A DNA stretch of 64,000 bases, taken from Mycolicibacterium lacusdiani. GTDB lineage: Bacteria; Actinomycetota; Actinomycetes; Mycobacteriales; Mycobacteriaceae. The stretch spans positions 248,001 to 312,000 of the forward strand of contig NZ_JAKCFC010000002.1 of assembly GCF_021916785.1 (NCBI RefSeq). The letters run 5' to 3'. Below the pieces are notes generated by a model. It was not told the origin of the DNA and did no database searches. It saw nothing but the letters and a program-made list of their open reading frames with translations. The stretch's first letter is position 1; each line of letters starts with the position of its first letter. This document shows positions 57,434 to 64,000 of this stretch, one piece after another. Made by a program: the position numbers and the translations under genes.

Positions 57434-58675
57434 ATGGCACCCCCCACCATCCCCGCTGACTTCGACTTCCTCGACCCCGACGTCAACCAGGAGGGCCTGC
57501 CGGTCAAGGAATTGGCCGAGCTGCGCAAGACCGAGCCCATCCACTGGGTGGACGTGCCCGGCGGCACCGGTGGCTTCGGCGACAAGGGCTACTGGCTCGT
57601 CACCAAGCACGCCGACGTCAAGGAGGTGTCCCGCCGCAGCGACGTCTTCTCCAGCTGGCAGAACGGCGCCATCCCGGTATGGCCGAAGGAGATGCAGTTC
57701 GAGCAGATCGAACTGCAGCGCAGCGTCATGCTGAACATGGACGCGCCGCACCACACCCGGCTGCGCAAGATCATCTCCCGCGGCTTCACCCCGCGCGCCA
57801 TCGGCCGCCTCGAGGAAGAACTGGCCCAGCGCGCGCAGAACATCGCCAAGACGGCAGCGGCGGAGGGCAGCGGCGACTTCGTCGAACAGGTGAGTTGCGA
57901 ACTTCCCCTGCAGGCGATCGCCGGGCTGCTCGGAGTCCCGCAGGACGACCGCGACAAGCTGTTCCGCTGGTCGAACGAGATGACCGGCGGCGAGGATCCC
58001 GAGTTCGCCGACGTCGATCCTGCCCAGTCGTCGATGGAACTGATCATGTACGCGATGGCGATGGCCGACGAGCGGGGCAAGAACCCGACCGACGACATCG
58101 TCACGACGCTCATCCAGGCCGACATCGACGGCGAGAAGCTGTCCGACGACGAGTTCGGCTTCTTCGTCATCATGCTCGCGGTGGCAGGCAACGAGACCAC
58201 CCGAAACTCGATCACCCACGGCATGATCGCGCTCGCGGACAACCCCGATCAGTGGGAACTGTTCAAGAGGGAACGCCCGAGCACGACGGCAGACGAGATC
58301 ATCCGTTGGGCCACACCGGTGTCGGCCTTCCAGCGCACCGCCAACGAGGACACCGAGCTGGCCGGCGTGCAGATCAAGAAGGGCGACCGGCTGGTGATGT
58401 CCTACCGGTCGGCCAACTTCGACGAAGAGGTCTTCGACGACCCGCACAGCTTCAACATCATGCGCGACCCCAACCCGCACGTCGGGTTCGGTGGCACCGG
58501 GGCGCACTTCTGCATCGGCGCCAACCTCGCGCGCATGACGATCAATCTGATCTTCAACGCCGTGGCCGATCACATGCCCGATCTCAAGCCCATCGGCGAG
58601 CCCGAGCGGCTACGGTCGGGATGGCTCAACGGAATCAAGCACTGGCAGGTCGACTACACGGGCGCACGCGCCTAG
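57434..58675 (+). CDS. cyp125: Cytochrome P450 CYP125, steroid C26/27-hydroxylase
   Basis: Oxidises the terminal side-chain carbon of cholesterol or cholest-4-en-3-one to the carboxylic acid, opening side-chain breakdown. 413 residues with I-helix AVAGNETTRNSI, ExxR-region EIIRWATPVSAFQRTA and the haem loop GFGGTGAHFCIGANLAR (Cys360). GAGGAG lies 9 bases before ATG 57434. First gene of the cyp125-fadE28-fadE29-chsH2-chsH1-ltp2 operon. Confidence 0.96.
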   Translation: MAPPTIPADFDFLDPDVNQEGLPVKELAELRKTEPIHWVDVPGGTGGFGDKGYWLVTKHADVKEVSRRSDVFSSWQNGAIPVWPKEMQFEQIELQRSVMLNMDAPHHTRLRKIISRGFTPRAIGRLEEELAQRAQNIAKTAAAEGSGDFVEQVSCELPLQAIAGLLGVPQDDRDKLFRWSNEMTGGEDPEFADVDPAQSSMELIMYAMAMADERGKNPTDDIVTTLIQADIDGEKLSDDEFGFFVIMLAVAGNETTRNSITHGMIALADNPDQWELFKRERPSTTADEIIRWATPVSAFQRTANEDTELAGVQIKKGDRLVMSYRSANFDEEVFDDPHSFNIMRDPNPHVGFGGTGAHFCIGANLARMTINLIFNAVADHMPDLKPIGEPERLRSGWLNGIKHWQVDYTGARA

Positions 58676-58723
58676 TCCGACGGTCGGATTCCGTACCGCG
58701 CAATCGAATCAAGGAGGATTCGG

Positions 58724-59731
58724 GTGGACTTCAGTCCTGGTGAAGGACAGCAGGCCGTCGCCGATGTGGTGACGTCTGCACTCGGACGGGACAACACGTG
58801 GGAGGCGCTGGTCGACGGCGGCGTCATCGCGTTCGGCGTCCCGGAGCGCCTCGGCGGCGACGGATTGGGCCTCCCCGAGATCACGACCGCGCTCACCGAG
58901 ATCGGCAGGCACGGGGCCGTGGGCCCGGCCCTGGCGACGTTAGGGCTGGGTCTGATCCCGCTGCTGGACCTCGCGTCCGAGGAGCAGCAGGACAGGTTCC
59001 TCGCCGGTGTGGCCAAGGGTTCCGTGTTGTCGGCGGCGCTCAACGAGCCGGGCGACTCGCTTCCCGAGCACCCCAGAACGACGTTGGCCGGCGGCAAGCT
59101 GTCCGGCATCAAGGTCGGCGTTCCCTACGCCGAGCAGGCGCAGTGGCTTGTCGTGAGCACCGACACTGCCGTGGTGGTGGTGTCGCCGAAGGCCGACGGG
59201 GTGACGCTGACCAAGACGCCGACTGCCAACGGGTCCGACGAGTACGCGGTCACGTTCGCCGACGTCACGGTGCAAGACGCCGACGTCCTCGGCGGGACCG
59301 AAGCAGTCCACCGGGTGAACCAGTTGATCCTCGCCGCCACCGGCGCGTTCGCCGCTGGTCTGGTCGCCGGGGCACTGCGGTTGACTGCCGACTACGTGGC
59401 CAACCGCGAACAGTTCGGCAGGCCGCTGTCCACGTTCCAGACCGTGGCGGCGCAGCTCGCCGAGGTCTACATCGCCTCCCGCACACTGTCGTTGGCGTCG
59501 ACGTCGGTGATCTGGCGCTTGGCGGAGGGCCGTGACGCCGACGCCGACCTCGCGGTGCTCGGCTACTGGTTGGCCTCGCAGGCACCGCCGAACATGCAGA
59601 CGTGCCATCACCTCCACGGCGGAATGGGCATGGACATCACCTACCCGATGAACCGCTTCTATTCATCCGTCAAGGATCTTGCCCGGCTCCTGGGCGGTCC
59701 CTCGCATCGTCTCGATCTGGTGGGAGCCTGA
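58724..59731 (+). CDS. fadE28: Acyl-CoA dehydrogenase FadE28 (ChsE1)
   Basis: One subunit of the alpha2beta2 ACAD ChsE1-ChsE2 that dehydrogenates the C22 steroid propanoyl-CoA. 335 residues, with VPERLGGDGLGLPEITTAL, YVANREQFGRPLSTFQTVAAQLAEVYIASRT and HHLHGGMGMDITYPMNRFYSS. GTG 58724 is fixed by AAGGAGGA (58711-58718). TGA shares its A with the fadE29 ATG, matching equal subunit production. Confidence 0.94.
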   Translation: MDFSPGEGQQAVADVVTSALGRDNTWEALVDGGVIAFGVPERLGGDGLGLPEITTALTEIGRHGAVGPALATLGLGLIPLLDLASEEQQDRFLAGVAKGSVLSAALNEPGDSLPEHPRTTLAGGKLSGIKVGVPYAEQAQWLVVSTDTAVVVVSPKADGVTLTKTPTANGSDEYAVTFADVTVQDADVLGGTEAVHRVNQLILAATGAFAAGLVAGALRLTADYVANREQFGRPLSTFQTVAAQLAEVYIASRTLSLASTSVIWRLAEGRDADADLAVLGYWLASQAPPNMQTCHHLHGGMGMDITYPMNRFYSSVKDLARLLGGPSHRLDLVGA

Positions 59732-60894
59732 TGTTCATCGAACTGACGCCCGAGCAGCGGCAGCTGCAAGCCGAGATGCGGGAGTACTTCTCGAATCTCA
59801 TCTCGCCCGAAGAGGCCGCCGAGATGGAGGTCGACCGGCACGGCAAGGCCTACCGGGCGATCATCAAGCGAATGGGCTCGGACGGCAAGCTCGGCGTGGG
59901 CTGGCCCAAGGAGTTCGGCGGACTGGGCTTCGGCCCGATCGAACAGCAGATCTTCGTCAACGAGGCCGCCCGCGCCGACGTGCCGTTGCCCGCGGTGACG
60001 TTGCAGACGGTCGGCCCCACGCTGCAGGTGTACGGCACGGACCTGCAGAAGAAGAAGTTCCTGCCCGGCATCCTCGCCGGTGAGATCCACTTCGCCATCG
60101 GCTATTCGGAGCCCGAGGCGGGTACCGACCTCGCGTCGCTGCGCACCTCTGCGGTCCGCCAGGGCGACGAGTACATCGTCAACGGCCAGAAGATCTGGAC
60201 CACCGGCGGCCACGATGCCGACTATCTGTGGCTGGCCGTCCGGACTGACCCGGAAGCCGTGAAGCACAAGGGCATCTCGATCCTGATCGTCGACACGTCC
60301 GACCCCGGCTACTCGTGGACCCCGATCATCCTGTCCGACGGCGCGCACCACACCAACGCCACGTACTTCAACGACGTCCGGGTGCCCGTGGACATGCTCG
60401 TCGGCGAGGAGAACGCGGGCTGGCGGTTGATCACCACGCAGCTCAACCACGAGCGCGTGATGCTCGGACCCGCGGGCAAGGTCGCCAGTGTCTACGACCG
60501 CGTGCACACCTGGGCATCCAAGCCCGGTGGTGACGGTGTCACGCCGATCGACCACGACGACGTGAAGCGGTTGCTCGGCGAGGTAAAGGCCATCTGGCGC
60601 ATCAACGAACTGCTCAACTGGCAGGTCGCTGCCGGCGGCGAGGAGATCAACGTCGCCGATGCCGCGGCCACCAAGGTGTTCGGCACCGAGCGCATTCAGC
60701 GGGTGGGCCGGATCGCCGAGGAGATCGTCGGAAAGTACGGCAACCCCGCCGAACCCGAGACGGCCGAGCTGCTGGAGTGGCTCGACTCGCAGACCAAACG
60801 CAACCTCGTCATCACCTTCGGCGGTGGTGTCAACGAGGTCATGCGGGAGATGATCGCGGCGTCGGGGCTGAAGGTCCCAAGGGTTCCGCGGTGA
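59731..60894 (+). CDS. fadE29: Acyl-CoA dehydrogenase FadE29 (ChsE2)
   Basis: Second subunit of ChsE1-ChsE2. 387 residues, identical length to Rv3543c, starting MFIELTPEQRQLQAEMREYF, with VGWPKEFGGLGFGPIEQQIF, YSEPEAGTDLASLRTSA, GQKIWTTGGHDADYLWLAVR and LNHERVMLGPAGKVASVYDRV. A frame reaching back to 59602 is the shadow of fadE28. Its TGA overlaps an MSASAK mini-ORF that leads to chsH2. Confidence 0.95.
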   Translation: MFIELTPEQRQLQAEMREYFSNLISPEEAAEMEVDRHGKAYRAIIKRMGSDGKLGVGWPKEFGGLGFGPIEQQIFVNEAARADVPLPAVTLQTVGPTLQVYGTDLQKKKFLPGILAGEIHFAIGYSEPEAGTDLASLRTSAVRQGDEYIVNGQKIWTTGGHDADYLWLAVRTDPEAVKHKGISILIVDTSDPGYSWTPIILSDGAHHTNATYFNDVRVPVDMLVGEENAGWRLITTQLNHERVMLGPAGKVASVYDRVHTWASKPGGDGVTPIDHDDVKRLLGEVKAIWRINELLNWQVAAGGEEINVADAAATKVFGTERIQRVGRIAEEIVGKYGNPAEPETAELLEWLDSQTKRNLVITFGGGVNEVMREMIAASGLKVPRVPR

Positions 60895-60929
60895 TGAGCG
60901 CTTCCGCGAAGAACAGAGGGCAAAGGTGA
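60894..60929 (+). other. Bridging mini-ORF between fadE29 and chsH2 (MSASAKNRGQR)
   Basis: TGATG (60892-60896) joins the fadE29 stop to this ATG; 11 codons read MSASAKNRGQR; the TGA (60927-60929) overlaps the chsH2 GTG as GTGA. ATGAGCGCTTCCGCGAAG differs by one base from the units at 28877 and 43840. Same two-sided coupling as in fadE30-ipdF. Confidence 0.5.
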
Positions 60930-61903
60930 GCGCGGACATCTCCGCTGCGGTCGAGCAGATCAAGGCCGCGGGTCGCAGCGAACCCCGGGTCGGTCCGGAT
61001 CCGGTGAACCAGCCGATGATTCGGCACTGGGTCGAAGCCATCGGCGACGACAACCCGATCTACGTCGACGACGAGGCAGCCCGCGCGGCTGGCCACCCGG
61101 GTGTAGTGGCGCCTCCCGCCATGATCCAGGTGTGGACCATGGGAGGCCTACGCGGCCGGCGCTCCGACGACGACCCACTGTCGAAGATGATGCAGTTGTT
61201 CGACGATGCCGGTTACGTGGGCGTCGTCGCGACCAACTGCGAGCAGACCTACCACCGCTACCTGCGGCCCGGCGAAGAGGTCAGCATCAGCGCAGAACTG
61301 ACCGACGTGATCGGCCCCAAGAACACCGCTCTGGGTGAGGGTTACTTCATCAACCAGAAGATGACGTGGTCGACGGTCGTCGACGGGGACGAAGAAGTGG
61401 TCGCCGAGATGGACTGGCGCATCATGAAGTTCAAGCCCAAGGAGTCTGGCGGGTCATCGGCCGAGGCCTCTGCGGTGCCCGACGACCTCGATGCCGACAA
61501 CATGATGCGGCCATCGTCGTCGAAGGACACCAAGTTCTTCTGGGACGGTGTCAACGCCCACGAGCTGCGCATCCAGAAACGCCCCGACGGCACCTTGGTG
61601 CATCCGCCGGTGCCCGCGCTGTGGCAGGACAAGGAACTGCCCACCGATTACGTGGTGGCCTCGGGCAAGGGCACGGTGTTCAGCTTCGTCGTGCACCACG
61701 CGCCGAAGGTCCCCGGCCGCAAGCCGCCGTTCGTCATCGCCCTCGTCGAACTCGACGAAGGCGTCCGGATGCTCGGAGAACTCCGCAACGTAGACCACGC
61801 CAGCGTCGAGATCGGAATGCCTGTGCGCGCAACGTTCGTCGACTTCCCCGACGGTGAGGTCGGCCCCGCCTGGACCCTGTACGCATGGGAGCCCGACGCG
61901 TGA
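60926..61903 (+). CDS. chsH2: Steroid enoyl-CoA hydratase subunit ChsH2 (MaoC-DUF35)
   Basis: With ChsH1 hydrates the C22 enoyl-CoA; the C-terminal DUF35 domain binds the aldolase Ltp2. 325 residues: an N-terminal MaoC-like domain (about 20-180) in which the usual catalytic His is replaced (GDDNPIYVDDEAAR), so catalysis relies on ChsH1, then a DUF35 OB-fold domain from about 190 (FFWDGVNAHELRIQKRPDGTLVHPPVPALW). GTG 60926. The stop overlaps the chsH1 GTG. Confidence 0.94.
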   Translation: MSADISAAVEQIKAAGRSEPRVGPDPVNQPMIRHWVEAIGDDNPIYVDDEAARAAGHPGVVAPPAMIQVWTMGGLRGRRSDDDPLSKMMQLFDDAGYVGVVATNCEQTYHRYLRPGEEVSISAELTDVIGPKNTALGEGYFINQKMTWSTVVDGDEEVVAEMDWRIMKFKPKESGGSSAEASAVPDDLDADNMMRPSSSKDTKFFWDGVNAHELRIQKRPDGTLVHPPVPALWQDKELPTDYVVASGKGTVFSFVVHHAPKVPGRKPPFVIALVELDEGVRMLGELRNVDHASVEIGMPVRATFVDFPDGEVGPAWTLYAWEPDA

Positions 61904-62307
61904 CCGCCGTCAGCGATGTCGAGGTCGGGACCAAGCTTCCCGAACTGAAGCTGTACGGGGACCCGACGTTCATCGTGTCGACCGCGATCGCGACACGGGA
62001 CTACCAGGACGTGCACCACGACCGGGACCTGGCGCAATCGAAGGGGTCCAAGGACATCTTCGTCAACATCCTGACCGACACCGGTCTGGTGCAGCGCTTC
62101 ATCACCGACTGGGCGGGACCCAACGCGATCGTGAAGTCGATCGGCCTGCGTCTGGGCGTGCCCTGGTACGCCTACGACACCGTCACGTTCACCGGTGAGG
62201 TGACCGCGATCGACGGCAATCTCGTCACTTTGAAGATCAAGGGCAGCAACAGCCTTGGCGACCACGTCATCGCCAACGCCACACTCGAACTGGGGGAGAG
62301 CGCCTGA
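61900..62307 (+). CDS. chsH1: Steroid enoyl-CoA hydratase catalytic subunit ChsH1
   Basis: Half-size MaoC-like hot-dog hydratase of 135 residues from GTG 61900 that supplies the active site of ChsH1-ChsH2. The hydratase motif is DYQDVHHDRDLAQSKGSKDIFVN, with Asp and His as the catalytic pair. Overlaps chsH2 (GTGA, 61900-61903) and ltp2 (TGATG at 62305-62309). Confidence 0.94.
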   Translation: MTAVSDVEVGTKLPELKLYGDPTFIVSTAIATRDYQDVHHDRDLAQSKGSKDIFVNILTDTGLVQRFITDWAGPNAIVKSIGLRLGVPWYAYDTVTFTGEVTAIDGNLVTLKIKGSNSLGDHVIANATLELGESA

Positions 62308-63476
62308 TGCCGGGGCCACTGTCGGGCAAGGCCGCGATCGCGGGCATCGGTGCCACGGACTTCTCGAAGGACTCCGGCCGGAGCGAGTTGCGTCTGGCCG
62401 CCGAGGCCGTGCTCGCCGCGCTGGACGACGCGGGGCTGACGCCCGCCGACGTCGACGGCATGACGACGTTCACGATGGACTCCAACACCGAGGTGGCCGT
62501 CGCGCGCGCGACGGGCATCGGCGACCTCAAGTTCTTCTCCAAGATCCACCACGGCGGCGGCGCGGCGTGCGCGACGGTCCAGCAGGCAGCGATCGCGGTC
62601 GCCACTGGCGTGGCCGACTGCGTCGTGGCCTACCGGGCCTTCAACGAGCGGTCGGGGATGCGCTTCGGTCAGGTGCAGATGCGCCTGGTCGAGAATGCCG
62701 ACTCCACCGGAGTGGACAATTCGTTCTCCTACCCGCACGGCCTGTCGACGCCGGCTGCGCAGGTGGCGATGTTCGCCAAGCGATACATGCACCTGTCGGG
62801 CGCCACCAGCCGCGACTTCGGCGCCGTCTCGGTGGCCGATCGCAAGCACGCGGCGAACAACCCGAAGGCGTACTTCTACGAGAAGCCCATCACCATCGAG
62901 GACCATCAGAACTCGCGGTGGATCGCCGAACCCCTGCGGCTGCTGGACTGCTGCCAGGAGACCGACGGAGGCGTCGCGCTGGTGATCGTCTCGGCCGAGC
63001 GCGCCAAGGATCTCAAGCACCGGCCGGCCGTCATCGAAGCCGCCGCCCAGGGCGCCAGCCCAAATCAGTACTCGATGGTGAGCTACTACCGTCCCGAACT
63101 CGACGGCCTGCCCGAGATGGGCCTGGTCGGCAAGCAGTTGTGGTCGCAGTCCGGGCTGAAGCCGACCGACATCCAGACCGCCATCCTCTACGACCACTTC
63201 ACCCCGTTCACCTTGATCCAGCTGGAGGAACTCGGGTTCTGCGGCTGGGGTGAGGCCAAGGACTTCATCGCCGACGGCGCCATCGAGATCGGTGGGCGGC
63301 TGCCCATCAACACCCATGGCGGCCAGCTCGGCGAGGCCTACATCCACGGCATGAACGGCATCGCCGAGGGAGTCCGCCAGCTGCGCGGTACTTCGGTCAA
63401 CCCGGTACCCGACGTCGAGCACGTCCTCGTCACCGCGGGCACCGGTGTGCCCACCTCCGGCCTCATCCTCGGCTAA
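62307..63476 (+). CDS. ltp2: Thiolase-fold steroid aldolase Ltp2
   Basis: Retro-aldolase releasing propionyl-CoA and androstenedione from the hydrated C22 side chain, working bound to the DUF35 part of ChsH2. 389 residues with thiolase fold but no classic catalytic cysteine set; ILYDHFTPFTLIQLEELGFCGWGE and GGQLGEAYIHGMNGIAEGVRQLRG contain the conserved tyrosine region of the aldolase. Last gene of the cyp125 operon; a long perfect palindrome 21 bases after its stop may end the transcript. Confidence 0.95.
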   Translation: MPGPLSGKAAIAGIGATDFSKDSGRSELRLAAEAVLAALDDAGLTPADVDGMTTFTMDSNTEVAVARATGIGDLKFFSKIHHGGGAACATVQQAAIAVATGVADCVVAYRAFNERSGMRFGQVQMRLVENADSTGVDNSFSYPHGLSTPAAQVAMFAKRYMHLSGATSRDFGAVSVADRKHAANNPKAYFYEKPITIEDHQNSRWIAEPLRLLDCCQETDGGVALVIVSAERAKDLKHRPAVIEAAAQGASPNQYSMVSYYRPELDGLPEMGLVGKQLWSQSGLKPTDIQTAILYDHFTPFTLIQLEELGFCGWGEAKDFIADGAIEIGGRLPINTHGGQLGEAYIHGMNGIAEGVRQLRGTSVNPVPDVEHVLVTAGTGVPTSGLILG

Positions 63477-63813
63477 CCCCGCACCGCATTCCCTCCGCGA
63501 GCAGACGCGGAATCGCACTGAATCGACCTCGGTCGTGCGATTCCGCGTCTGCTCGTCGTCGTTGACGGGCTAGCACGCGTGCCCTGATTTGCCTGACGCA
63601 GTCGTCAGCGCCCACTCGCGACGCGGCGACCTGCCCAAACCCCCTCATCGAGTGGCTCAGTGAGTCGTAGGTCACACATATCTAGATTCGCTACGTCAAC
63701 AGTAGCAACGTTCTGGCAATCCCGTGTACGGTGACCAGGCCGGACTAGTCCTGCCCGTTGACGCTGGTGGAAATGCATTTCAAACCGCCACCGCCTCGCA
63801 AACGTGCAGTCAA
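63477..63813. other. Intergenic region after ltp2
   Basis: Apart from the palindrome at 63498-63555, this 337-base gap is less GC-rich toward its right end and must hold the promoter of the last gene. No KstR or KstR2 box fits the consensus here, and no RNA gene or reading frame was recognised. Confidence 0.5.
63498..63555. repeat. Perfect 21-bp inverted repeat after ltp2
   Basis: The 21-base arm at 63498-63518 begins CGAGCAGACGCGG and ends AATCGCAC. It is the exact reverse complement of 63535-63555 (GTGCGATTCC to GTCTGCTCG), with a 16-base loop. It sits just after the ltp2 stop, so it may terminate the operon or be a dispersed palindromic element. No U-tract follows. Confidence 0.9.
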
Positions 63814-64000
63814 ATGCGAATCGAGCGAAGTATGTCGGATGTGCCGTCGAGCCCCTCGGGGGACGACGCAGCGGTACGTGCCGACGGCGACGGCTCGCCA
63901 GCCGGGGAATCCGAGGGTTCGCTGCGCCGCAAGATCGGCCTCGTCGCGTCGGCATCTGCGCTGGCACTGGTGGTGGGCGAGCTGGTCACGCTCGCGCAGG
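63814..64000 (+). CDS. N-terminus of a membrane-anchored protein, 3' end beyond window
   Basis: From ATG 63814 the frame reads MRIERSMSDVPSSPSG, an acidic Gly/Ser/Asp-rich tail to about residue 40, then SLRRKIGLVASASALALVVGELVTLAQ, a probable membrane segment. ATG 63832 (MSDVPSSPSG) is an equally good start. Only about 60 codons are present. The layout, a charged cytosolic tail and one helix, is common in Mce-associated and other anchored mycobacterial proteins, but nothing identifies this one. Confidence 0.45.
   Translation, partial: MRIERSMSDVPSSPSGDDAAVRADGDGSPAGESEGSLRRKIGLVASASALALVVGELVTLAQ

Noticed and set aside
63477..63813. KstR or KstR2 site in the last intergenic region
   Set aside because: AACGTT-like fragments occur but none fits TnnAACnnGTTnnA or AnCAAGnnCTTGnT.

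Overview
The window is high-GC actinobacterial DNA with many GTG starts and stop/start overlaps. Gene order and protein sequences point to a mycobacterium, most likely a fast-growing environmental species (Mycolicibacterium type). It corresponds to the stretch from lpqE (Rv3584) to ltp2 (Rv3540c) of M. tuberculosis, in inverted orientation, with several insertions and losses. Gene names come from recalled family sequences and synteny, since no search could be run.

Region 1 (1-4000) is housekeeping: partial lipoprotein lpqE, the RNA polymerase regulator carD, ispF (isoprenoid MEP pathway), cysS and a SpoU-type 23S rRNA methyltransferase. The ispD gene normally found between carD and ispF is absent.

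Region 2 (4000-16040) holds two zinc uptake systems. The first is AztABCD-like: an ATPase read leftwards, and a rightward operon with a permease fused to a beta-propeller lipoprotein domain, a solute-binding lipoprotein and an AztD-type chaperone. The second is ZnuABC-like. Each has a 21-bp Zur-like palindrome at its promoter. Between them lie an ArsB-like permease, a metallo-beta-lactamase-fold protein, pxpA, a BluB-like flavoprotein and a rhodanese.

Region 3 (16200-21600) has a LacI regulator, an nsrR-hmp nitric oxide defence operon, an APH-family kinase overlapping otsB, and kstR, the main cholesterol repressor.

Region 4 (21700-63500) is the steroid degradation locus. KstR boxes precede fadE34, kshB, hsaADCB, fadA5 and cyp125-fadE28-fadE29-chsH2-chsH1-ltp2 (side chain and rings A/B). 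KstR2 boxes precede fadD3-fadE31-32-33-aspB, fadE30-ipdF, kstR2-fadA6, echA20-ipdA-ipdB-ipdC and two SDR genes (rings C/D). Inserted between hsaB and aspB are two alpha/beta hydrolases, a LysR-MHS transporter-3-hydroxybutyrate dehydrogenase group and a GGDEF-EAL protein. A DUF559-type gene next to fadA6 is frameshifted.

The least expected feature is a set of very short Arg/Lys-rich reading frames that fill gaps between cotranscribed genes. Most start on or overlapping the upstream stop codon and end on or overlapping the downstream start codon. Four units share the peptide MSA(C/S)AK and two of these are in tandem, suggesting a translational relay. No tRNA, rRNA, CRISPR array, transposase or prophage was seen.
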